DNA from: Desulfobacteraceae bacterium
GTDB taxonomy: Bacteria > Desulfobacterota > Desulfobulbia > Desulfobulbales > Desulfobulbaceae
Length of the DNA stretch: 29,786 bases
Assembly: GCA_022837185.1 (NCBI GenBank)
Contig: JALHJD010000002.1
Span: forward strand, 1-29,786
Reading direction: 5' to 3'
Position 1 is the first letter of the stretch; each line of letters opens with the position of its first letter. The notes under the pieces were generated by a model that worked only from the letters and a program-made list of their open reading frames with translations, was not told where the DNA came from and did no database searches. Positions 23,700 through 29,786 of the stretch are shown piece by piece. A program made the translations under genes and the position numbers.

Positions 23700-26233
23700 G
23701 CGTCCATCCTCCTTACATCCACGAGACATTCATTCCATACCGTTGTCGGCGACCACATGCCGGGCACGAAATAGATCTCGTGCAGCGGCTTGATCCAGGG
23801 ATAGGTCAGCGAGTTATACGATTCGCCGCCCAGATAGCGGGACCACCAGCCCTCTTCAAAGATGGCCGTTCCCGTGCTGCAGCCGGGATCGAGGACCGCA
23901 TGGGCCCTGGTTTTGCCGCGATCGTTGTATATCTGCACCAGGTCCCCGTCCGTTATCCCTCTTTCCCCGGCATCGCCCGGATTGAGAAAGACCTTGGCCC
24001 TGTTGTCCTGCAGCTCGAGGAGAATGGTGTTGTTGGAATGGGTGGAGTGGACCCGGTAGAGGGAGTTTTTGGTCACGTACCGCAGCCGGTATTTCTCCCG
24101 GGCCGCCGGGTTGACCTTGTACTCGGTCTCAACGAATGTTTCCTTGTGGACGGGCAGCTGCTCCCCTTCCTGGAGGAAAAGATCCTCGTCCTTGTAGAAT
24201 TCGATCCTGCCGCTGCGGAGGAACTGGGCCGTGGCCTTGATCGGCGCCGGATAACTGGGCGGCGGGAAGGGGATTCGATGCTGGACCTGTTCATAGAAAG
24301 GAATCTGCCGGTCCTCCGGTGCCGGCGAATGGAGGCGGACAGGTCCCTTCTTCAGCATCTCCAGCGTGATGCCTTCCGTTTCAAACCCGCCTGTCTCCAG
24401 GAGGAGTTCGATGACCTTGAGGGCCGCCTCGTTTTCGTCAAGTCCGGGGAAGTAATGCTGCTCAAATGCCGGGTTGAGCCTTTTGGCCAGTTCCCGGAAT
24501 ATCCACAACTCGGACCTGCTCTCGAACAGCGGCTTGATGGCCGGCTGCTGGAGCTGCAGGTAGGGATGGAGGATGGTGGCGGTCAGGTCATATTTCTCAT
24601 ACCAGGTGGGGGCCGGCAGGACCACGTCCGACCACATGCAGCTGGTGGACATTTGGAAGTCGGTGGTCAGGATGAATTCCAGCTCGCCGGAGGTCGCCCG
24701 CTCCTTGAGGCGGTTGCTCATATTGTGCTGGTCAAAGGGGTTGCCCCAGCCGCCGACCATCGCCTTGATCCCGTGCTTTGGGTAGCGGGGGCCTTTGCCC
24801 TGCAGGAAGTGGAGATAGGGGACCCAGTTGATCTTCGACCCTTCCGGAAACCACCAGCTTTTGACGTTGAAGCGGATCCGGTACTGGCCGGCATAGGTGG
24901 AGATGCCGCTGCCGCTTTTGCCGATGCTGCCGGTCAGCACGGGCAGCAGGGACAGCGCCCGCCCCTTCAGATCACCGTTGTACCACTGGTAGTTGCTGGC
25001 CCCGTAAATGATGTGCATGGGCCCGTTCTTCGCCGCATCCACGGTGACCCGTTCGATCTGGGCCGGGTCGCAGCCGGTTATGGCCGCCACCTTGTCGAGG
25101 GTGTAGTCGGCCAGTGTCTTCCGCAGGGCCGTGAAGACCGTTTCCACCGTCACGGTGCTGCCGTCGGCGAGCGTCACTTCGTACTCGCCCTCAAGCTCGG
25201 CGCCGGTAGGATCGAGCCTCTCCGGGTCGAGGATGCGGAAATCATTGCCGGAGCGGATGACAAAGAGGCTCCGGTAGTCGGGGATCTTCCTTGCCCGGGC
25301 ATCCGCCGCCAGGTCCGGCACTTCCCCGGACAACAGCCGCTTGCCCGTATCCCGGCGGACCAGGATAGGGAAATCGGTGAAATCCTGGAGAAAGGGAGCG
25401 TCGTACAGTTTGCGGTCGATGATGATTTTGGCCATGCCGAGTCCCAGGGCCGCATCGGTATCGGCCTTGATCGGCATCCACTCGTCGGCCTTGGCGGCAG
25501 TGCTGCAGAAATCGGGATCGACGACGACCACCCTGCCCCTTCGTTTGGCTTCGAGGAGATGATGGGCATCGGGGAGCCGGGTCTGGATGACGTTGGAGCC
25601 GAAAATAAGGGTGGTGCGGGCATTGATCCATTCGAGCGATTCCAGCTCTTCACTCTGCACGCCGAAAGTCATCGGCCAGAACATGGGCAGGTCGCCGTTC
25701 TGGTCGTAGCCGTGATGCATGGTCCAGCGGGCCAGCCCGGCAAGGGCCACCAGCGCCCCTTTCTGAACATATCCCGTCCCGGGGACCTGGACCGTGGTGG
25801 CAATCGCTTCCGGGCCGTATTTGTCGCTGATTTCCCTGAGCCTGCCGGCGGCGTAGTCAAGGGCCTCGTCCCAGGTTGCCCGGCGGAACTCGCCGCTGCC
25901 CCGGGAGCCGGTACGAATGAGCGGGTACTTCAGACGGTCCTTGCCGTAAATGAGGTCCATCATCGACAGCCCGCGCAGACAGCCCCGGGGGTTGTATGAA
26001 TCCTCTGGATAATCGGCCGCCTGGATCAGGGTGCTGATCCGGCCGTTGGTGATCCGGGCCATGTAGCCGCAGGCCCCGGTACAGTTGGGCGAACAGGTGG
26101 AGCGGACCAACTGTTCGACTTCCGCCGCGTAAGCGACAGGATCATCGGAGAAGTGGAAAAATCGTAGCCCGAAGGCCAGAGCACAGCCGGCCCCGGCTGC
26201 CCCCCGTAAAAATTCCCGTCTGTCGATGCGCAT
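23696..26233 (-). CDS. Tat-exported molybdopterin oxidoreductase catalytic subunit, type II DMSO reductase-like
   Basis: An 845-residue bis-MGD Mo/W enzyme. A Tat signal (DRREFLRGAAGAGCALAFG) opens it, then a [4Fe-4S] motif C47-x3-C51-x3-C55 ... C85 (RGCLRG). The region after residue 168 reads HHGYDQNGDLPMFWPMTFGV, then SNVIQTRLPDAHHLLEAKRR, closely like NarG, where the Asp of the DLP motif is the Mo ligand; here that is D181. The C-terminal cofactor domain (NSLYRVHSTHSNNT) is present. Type II enzymes reduce nitrate, chlorate or selenate, or oxidise nitrite, ethylbenzene or dimethyl sulfide; the substrate here is not determinable. Unusual points are Cys rather than His as first Fe-S ligand and the NrfD-type anchor. 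AGGAGGGG precedes the ATG. The gene overlaps the ferredoxin gene by 4 bp. Confidence 0.93.
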   Translation of the reverse strand: MRIDRREFLRGAAGAGCALAFGLRFFHFSDDPVAYAAEVEQLVRSTCSPNCTGACGYMARITNGRISTLIQAADYPEDSYNPRGCLRGLSMMDLIYGKDRLKYPLIRTGSRGSGEFRRATWDEALDYAAGRLREISDKYGPEAIATTVQVPGTGYVQKGALVALAGLARWTMHHGYDQNGDLPMFWPMTFGVQSEELESLEWINARTTLIFGSNVIQTRLPDAHHLLEAKRRGRVVVVDPDFCSTAAKADEWMPIKADTDAALGLGMAKIIIDRKLYDAPFLQDFTDFPILVRRDTGKRLLSGEVPDLAADARARKIPDYRSLFVIRSGNDFRILDPERLDPTGAELEGEYEVTLADGSTVTVETVFTALRKTLADYTLDKVAAITGCDPAQIERVTVDAAKNGPMHIIYGASNYQWYNGDLKGRALSLLPVLTGSIGKSGSGISTYAGQYRIRFNVKSWWFPEGSKINWVPYLHFLQGKGPRYPKHGIKAMVGGWGNPFDQHNMSNRLKERATSGELEFILTTDFQMSTSCMWSDVVLPAPTWYEKYDLTATILHPYLQLQQPAIKPLFESRSELWIFRELAKRLNPAFEQHYFPGLDENEAALKVIELLLETGGFETEGITLEMLKKGPVRLHSPAPEDRQIPFYEQVQHRIPFPPPSYPAPIKATAQFLRSGRIEFYKDEDLFLQEGEQLPVHKETFVETEYKVNPAAREKYRLRYVTKNSLYRVHSTHSNNTILLELQDNRAKVFLNPGDAGERGITDGDLVQIYNDRGKTRAHAVLDPGCSTGTAIFEEGWWSRYLGGESYNSLTYPWIKPLHEIYFVPGMWSPTTVWNECLVDVRRMDA

Positions 26234-26332
26234 GGCGTTTCCCCTCCTTGGTTATGGTACAGACCGGTGAGCGATATTTTTTCTTTGAACGAAAATTCGA
26301 CAGGCGTACCAGGATCGCCTCAATTTTCATTC

Positions 26333-26381
26333 TCATTTGATAATCTCTTAATAATTCGCGAAAAGAATTGACCTAGGTCAA
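26333..26381 (-). promoter_or_regulatory. Crp/Fnr-family (HcpR-like) class II promoter of the molybdoenzyme operon
   Basis: TTGACCTAGGTCAA (26368-26381) is a perfect 14-bp palindrome matching the Crp/Fnr half-site pattern TTGAC-N4-GTCAA. On the minus strand a -10-like GATTAT lies at 26345-26340, predicting a start at 26333. The palindrome centre (26374.5) then falls at exactly -41.5, the class II activator position. The leader would be about 100 nt. The regulator identity (HcpR, FNR or DNR type) is inference. Confidence 0.6.
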
Positions 26382-26565
26382 CCAAATGCATTTTTTTCCA
26401 GCCGCAAAGACCGGGCAATATGTTCACCTTTAACTGTTTGGACTATTTCAGGCTTTCAGACCGGACCTCCTCACCGCGGAAATGCCTGATTCATGACATC
26501 CAGCCGCACAGGACAAATCCTGCCTGCCGGGACATTTTTCCCGGCCATGCCCTTCCGGGCTGCTT

Positions 26566-26594
26566 TTGTACTGTCATTGCATCTATCTGATAAT
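26566..26594 (+). promoter_or_regulatory. possible sigma70 promoter for the octaheme cytochrome
   Basis: TTGTAC (26566-26571), a 17-bp spacer and GATAAT (26589-26594, 5/6). The leader to the ATG at 26812 would be about 210 nt. The -35 match is weak. Confidence 0.3.
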
Positions 26595-26811
26595 ATGGAA
26601 TAAAAGTGCATTCAATCTGCAGCCTGAAAACTGGCATATTTATTTCATATTTCTTTCATTTGGATGAATTGTGCGGAACCCCGCTGCGCTTGTGCAGCTC
26701 TCCCGGGGGCAATTTGTCCCTTCCCCGTCCATCAACCCGGAACGAGGACAACCGGCCCAGGCACGGCATCCCGACCGGATAACATCATTCTCATTCAAGA
26801 GGAGAACTCAC

Positions 26812-28713
26812 ATGAAGGGGACCAGATGCAGACAGTTGGCAGGACTGACCGCTGCCGCCGCCATCATCGCGTTTGCGCAACTTGCTGCAAGCCAGGGAAT
26901 GCCGGTCAAGGGGGTTGTTCAGGATGGCTCAAACCAGGCTGTGGAGGGCGCTGCGGTCTATCTTGTTCCCGCGGCCGATGTCGAGAAGCTCCGAAAGGAA
27001 CCCTCCATCGAGATCCGGGCCAATGTCGACAACGATGAGCCCATGGAAGACACCCTTGCAACGGGCAGGGACAAGTACCCGAAAGGCATTACCGATCAAA
27101 CGGGGGCGTTCACCATTTCCGCGGTCGAGGAGGGAAAGTACTTTGTCTATGTCGAACCGGCTGATCCGGCGCATCTCCCCGGCGGCGACATGGCCAACAA
27201 AGCGATGAGCGCGGCTGAACTCACGGCCGACCCCCTGGCCATCCAGGTTTCCGGCAAGGTCCCGGACAACGCCTACTTCGTGGGCAGCTCAAAATGCCTC
27301 TCCTGCCACAAAGACTATGCCGACCTGAAGAAAACCCTGCATAAAATCGGCATCGCCGTGATCGGCAAGCCCGGCAATCTGCAGGACTTTTCCCGCTTCC
27401 CCGATTTCAACAAGGGGCTCGACGCCCTGAGGGCCGGGAAGAAGTTTTACTTTTCCGGCTTTGACAAGGGGCGGGGCTTCGACAAATACCTGATCTCCGA
27501 TCAGGCCCCCGCCGATCCCGCATCCCTGAGTTTTACCGCCACCTTTTTCACCGATACGGACGGCAAGCTCAAATTCAGGACCGAAAACGCCAAGGACCCT
27601 TCCGACCCGCCGCGGACCTACCCGGTCGAGATGACCTACGGCGGAGGACTGTACAAGCAGCGCTACCTGTACAAGGTTGCCGACGTTCATTTTCCCTTTG
27701 TCCAGTACAATACCGAGGGCGACGAAAGTTTTGCCGACCGCACCCGCAAGCCCTGGCGCGATTACCACGCCGACTGGCTCTTTAACGAGGAGACCGGCAA
27801 GCTGACCGACCCGCCGAGGAAAAAGGCGTTCGAGAACGAGTGCGCCTCCTGCCACTTCAACGGCTACTCGCTCACTCCAACTGTGGGGGGCGACTTTGTC
27901 GCCGGAGCGGTCAACGACCCGAACGGTGAATTGGATATCGACGGTGACGGAGTACCCAACGAATTGAATATCGGCTGCGAGGTCTGCCACGGCGCCGGAT
28001 CAGAGCATGCCAAATCGCCCAAGGAGAAAAAGGGCTCCACCATTGTCAATCCGGGCAAACTTGCCGCCGAACGGGCAACGGTCATCTGCAATCAGTGCCA
28101 CAGCCGCCCGCAGGGGTACCTGAAAAACGATCAGCCCGTGAACAAGGACAATACAATGCTCACCCCCGGGATCAGCCGCAACGAGTACCTGGTCAACCAC
28201 ACGACAAGGGAAGATGCGGCCCAGAAGGATTTCTGGGCTGACGGCGTCCATTCCAAATCCCATCATCAGCAGGGCACGGACCTGATCCGTTCCAAAAAAT
28301 ACATGAACGACAGTTACCTGATGACCTGCGCCGACTGCCATGACCCGCATGGCAAGAGCGGGGTAAAACACCAGCTCCTCATGGAAGTCCGCGATGGCGG
28401 GAACACCCTTTGCGCGAACTGCCACAGTGATATTGAGATCAAGGCGCATACGGCCGCCGCCGTCGGCCAGGAGCATGAAAAGATCAACTGCATCGACTGC
28501 CACATGACCAAGACCATGCAGACCGGCGCCGGTCTTGGCAAGGGACTGGAGGGCAAGGATGGAAAGAATTACTGGATGAACGATATTTCCTCCCACCTCT
28601 TTGACGTACCGCGCAAGGACAATCCGGCGGTCAAAGGGGCCGAGCCGGGGAAAGCCATGCCTATCCCTTACACCAACGCCTGCGGCGAATGCCACGAAGT
28701 TGAAAAAATATAA
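26812..28713 (+). CDS. octaheme c-type cytochrome with N-terminal Cna-B/carboxypeptidase-regulatory-like domain
   Basis: A 633-residue exported protein. A signal peptide (LAGLTAAAAIIAFAQLAASQG) is followed by a beta-sandwich-like domain (VKGVVQDGSNQAVEGAAVYL ... TDQTGAFTISAVEEGKYFVY, roughly residues 30-125), as in Cna-B/carboxypeptidase-regulatory domains. Eight CXXCH haem sites follow: CLSCH, CASCH, CEVCH, CNQCH, CADCH, CANCH, CIDCH and CGECH. There is no CXXCK, so it is unlike nitrite reductases of the ONR/NrfA type. The start at 26812 is fixed by GAGGAG 8 nt upstream. The gene is divergent from the molybdoenzyme operon and may exchange electrons with it in the periplasm, which is inference. 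Confidence 0.9.
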   Translation: MKGTRCRQLAGLTAAAAIIAFAQLAASQGMPVKGVVQDGSNQAVEGAAVYLVPAADVEKLRKEPSIEIRANVDNDEPMEDTLATGRDKYPKGITDQTGAFTISAVEEGKYFVYVEPADPAHLPGGDMANKAMSAAELTADPLAIQVSGKVPDNAYFVGSSKCLSCHKDYADLKKTLHKIGIAVIGKPGNLQDFSRFPDFNKGLDALRAGKKFYFSGFDKGRGFDKYLISDQAPADPASLSFTATFFTDTDGKLKFRTENAKDPSDPPRTYPVEMTYGGGLYKQRYLYKVADVHFPFVQYNTEGDESFADRTRKPWRDYHADWLFNEETGKLTDPPRKKAFENECASCHFNGYSLTPTVGGDFVAGAVNDPNGELDIDGDGVPNELNIGCEVCHGAGSEHAKSPKEKKGSTIVNPGKLAAERATVICNQCHSRPQGYLKNDQPVNKDNTMLTPGISRNEYLVNHTTREDAAQKDFWADGVHSKSHHQQGTDLIRSKKYMNDSYLMTCADCHDPHGKSGVKHQLLMEVRDGGNTLCANCHSDIEIKAHTAAAVGQEHEKINCIDCHMTKTMQTGAGLGKGLEGKDGKNYWMNDISSHLFDVPRKDNPAVKGAEPGKAMPIPYTNACGECHEVEKI

Positions 28714-28750
28714 CCCTTAACCGGCAAGGCATCCGCCGCCTGTCCGAATC

Positions 28751-28779
28751 GGAAAAGCCCGCCCTGCGCGGGCTTTTCC
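28751..28779 (+). terminator. terminator after the octaheme cytochrome gene
   Basis: GGAAAAGCCCG (28751-28761) and CGGGCTTTTCC (28769-28779) form a perfect 11-bp stem with a 7-nt loop; the TTTT lies within the distal arm. It starts 38 bp after the cytochrome stop. Confidence 0.8.
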
Positions 28780-28992
28780 ATTGTCTGCTTCCGCCGAGAA
28801 TGCGACCAATCAACACCAGGAGTTACATCGCCGGCAAATACTTCCTCCATACTCCGAAAATGTCTTGCCTGCCGCCGCCAAGAAAATCAACTGGCAAAGT
28901 GTATTATATTCTGGTAAAAGAAAAGTCCTTTCAAGCTCTCACCGGCACCATGGTGAAGCGCAGGGTTTTCTCCATAGCCGCAAATCGTTTGT

Positions 28993-29069
28993 GGGCGGGT
29001 AGCTCAGTTGGATAGAGTGTTGGCCTCCGAAGCCAAAGGTCGCGGGTTCGAATCCCGCCTCGCCTACCA
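28993..29069 (+). tRNA. tRNA-Arg (anticodon CCG)
   Basis: A complete 77-nt cloverleaf. The acceptor arm is GGGCGGG with CTCGCCT (two G-U pairs), followed by discriminator A and an encoded CCA. The D-arm is GCTC...GAG with AGTTGGATA in the loop. The anticodon stem TTGGC/GCCAA encloses loop CTCCGAA, giving anticodon CCG, which reads CGG (Arg). The T-arm is GCGGG-TTCGAAT-CCCGC. Confidence 0.96.
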
Positions 29070-29080
29070 ATAAATACTGA

Positions 29081-29122
29081 AAATCCGAGGAGTTACAAGC
29101 TTCTCGGATTTTTTATTTTTTT
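29081..29122 (+). terminator. rho-independent terminator of the tRNA-Arg gene
   Basis: AAATCCGAG (29081-29089) pairs perfectly with CTCGGATTT (29103-29111), followed by TTTATTTTTTTC. It lies 11 nt after the tRNA CCA end. Confidence 0.9.
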
Positions 29123-29150
29123 CTAAAATACCCCATTTTTTGCACCTAAT

Positions 29151-29266
29151 TGTCCCATGAGTGTCCCAAGAGTGTCCCAAGCATCACCACGTGTTACGAC
29201 GTAATAATAATGAGTTGTCCCATAAGTGTCCCAAGAGGTGTCCCAAGGAGTGTCCCAAATGTCCCA
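29151..29266 (+). repeat. eight TGTCCCA direct repeats at ~11-bp spacing
   Basis: TGTCCCA starts at 29151, 29162, 29173, 29216, 29227, 29239, 29251 and 29260. There are two groups (three and five copies), mostly 11-12 bp apart, i.e. about one helical turn. Between the groups lies the palindrome TTACG-A-CGTAA (29194-29204). Same-face spacing suggests protein binding sites, such as integrase arm-type sites next to the tRNA attachment site, or iterons. Confidence 0.85.
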
Positions 29267-29308
29267 GGGGTAGCCAGCCAGATAAGAACAGCTGTTTTTA
29301 CAAAGGCA

Positions 29309-29341
29309 AAAACCCTAACCATAGGATATAGTTAGGGTTTT
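29309..29341. terminator. bidirectional terminator-like hairpin
   Basis: AAAACCCTAAC (29309-29319) and GTTAGGGTTTT (29331-29341) form a perfect 11-bp stem with an 11-nt loop. T-runs occur in the distal arm on both strands. No adjacent plus-strand gene is recognised. Confidence 0.6.
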
Positions 29342-29434
29342 ATTGTTTAAAAATGACGGAGGAGCAGAGATTCGTCCATTGCTACTGTTTTTACGAGAGC
29401 GTTTGCTAAAAGACGACTAGCCTGAAAAGATTAA

Positions 29435-29458
29435 GGCCGCTGATTCAAATCAACGGCC
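29435..29458 (-). terminator. hairpin after the XRE antitoxin gene
   Basis: GGCCG-C-TGATT-CA-AATCA-A-CGGCC forms an almost perfect stem. It starts 8 bp past the stop of the minus-strand antitoxin gene; on that strand it is followed by TTAATCTTTT. Confidence 0.6.
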
Positions 29459-29465
29459 ATGCAAT

Positions 29466-29786
29466 TTATACATCCTCCAGTTGTGAAACCTCTAGTCCCA
29501 AAGCTTTTGCTAATTTTTCAAGAGTCTCTGTTCGTGGATTTTCAGTTTTTTCCATTTGTGATACAGCAGCTTGGGAAAGACCAGCTGCTTGCGCAATCTC
29601 TTTTTGGGTTTTACCCAAGTATTTACGCCATGCTTTCAATAGGGTCATATTCTTTTTTATGACCATTCCGACGACCTCGTGAGGGATACCAGGTTCGTCT
29701 TTTTCGATAAGTTTTACGTATTCGTCGTAAGGAATTACAGCGAAGGCTTTATGCCCTTGTTGCTCAATGAACTGCACATTAGATGA
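29466..29786 (-). CDS. XRE-family HTH antitoxin, 5' end beyond the window
   Basis: At least 106 codons, open to the right edge. The N-terminal ~30 residues (VQFIEQQGHKAFAVIPYDEYVKLIEKDE) resemble the strand-helix N-terminus of antitoxins whose C-terminus is an XRE helix-turn-helix. That HTH spans roughly the last 60 residues (WRKYLGKTQKEIAQAAGLSQ, AAVSQMEKTENPRTETLEKL). Such proteins usually pair with a RelE/ParE-type toxin encoded just upstream, here outside the window. The first possible start inside the window is a GTG at 29777, but the frame continues upstream without a stop (S-S-N), so the true start probably lies beyond the edge. Base composition is markedly more AT-rich than the rest of the window, in keeping with an acquired segment after tRNA-Arg. 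Confidence 0.85.
   Translation of the reverse strand, partial: SSNVQFIEQQGHKAFAVIPYDEYVKLIEKDEPGIPHEVVGMVIKKNMTLLKAWRKYLGKTQKEIAQAAGLSQAAVSQMEKTENPRTETLEKLAKALGLEVSQLEDV

Larger units (their letters stand above)
26234..26811. other. 578-bp divergent regulatory interval of the respiratory locus
   Basis: It lies between the molybdoenzyme and octaheme cytochrome genes. It contains the Crp/Fnr-type promoter (26333-26381), the possible cytochrome promoter (26566-26594) and AT-rich DNA at 26580-26670. I see no gene in it. Confidence 0.6.

Noticed and set aside
23780..25999. A 739-codon open frame antisense to the molybdoenzyme catalytic gene
   Set aside because: It is a mirror of a GC-rich coding strand: repetitive composition, no recognisable domain, while the opposite strand has a complete, motif-rich enzyme.
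26635..26660. Sigma54 promoter (TGGCAT...TTTCAT) before the cytochrome gene
   Set aside because: The -12 element lacks the required GC dinucleotide, so the match is not convincing.
29151..29266. CRISPR array
   Set aside because: The repeat unit is only 7 bp with 2-36 bp between copies and no cas genes nearby.
29150..29335. A short frame encoding a repetitive Ser-Val-Pro-rich peptide across the TGTCCCA array
   Set aside because: The repetition comes from the DNA repeats, whose 11-12 and 9 bp spacing does not keep a reading frame; DNA binding sites explain it better.

Overview
This window looks like a contig from a GC-rich anaerobic or facultative Gram-negative bacterium, most likely Desulfobacterota (Desulfobulbales-like). 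The basis is the gene content: lipid A synthesis, a Tat-exported molybdoenzyme with NrfD and TorD partners, an octaheme cytochrome c, and PATAN (DUF4388) chemosensory proteins. The taxon is an inference; there is no rRNA or marker phylogeny here.

Layout. Positions 1-490 hold a transaldolase fragment on the minus strand, joined tail-to-head to an lpxB gene that has lost its first ~55-60 codons; this join looks artefactual or rearranged. lpxB continues into an Smr-domain gene. From 1748 to 5330 a tight minus-strand operon carries a DUF401 permease, NagZ, a double TM2 protein, a DUF493/YbeD protein and an unknown protein, with another unknown minus-strand gene at 5447-5854. From 6064 to 9899 a plus-strand operon carries a PcrA/UvrD helicase, FolC and a small HNH nuclease, followed by an intergenic repeat and hairpin block.

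10211-19626 is the most unusual part: a chemosensory-like locus. A minus-strand PATAN-REC-CheB-like protein is divergent from a plus-strand series of REC-PATAN regulator, methyl-accepting-protein-like receptor, CheA-like kinase and zinc-ribbon ParA ATPase. By eye alignment all three Hpt-like segments of the kinase lack the phosphorylatable histidine, the CheB-like domain lacks its Ser/His/Asp catalytic triad, the receptor has a shortened and divergent signalling tip, and there is no CheR or separate CheW. It reads as a non-adapting chemosensory system with PATAN outputs, in which the ATPase may position the array.

After a ~780 bp gene-poor stretch come a secreted Fn3/MopE-repeat protein (20407-21189) and a convergent minus-strand operon (26233 to 21270) for a molybdopterin oxidoreductase: catalytic subunit with Tat signal and a NarG-like Asp ligand, a four-cluster ferredoxin, an NrfD membrane subunit and a TorD chaperone. 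Its promoter region carries a perfect TTGACC-TA-GGTCAA Crp/Fnr-type palindrome, placed exactly as expected for a class II activator. Divergent from it is an octaheme cytochrome c with an N-terminal Cna-B-like domain.

The right end has tRNA-Arg(CCG), then AT-rich DNA with eight TGTCCCA repeats at about one helical turn spacing and an XRE-family antitoxin gene running off the edge. This is probably the start of an integrated element at the tRNA 3' end.
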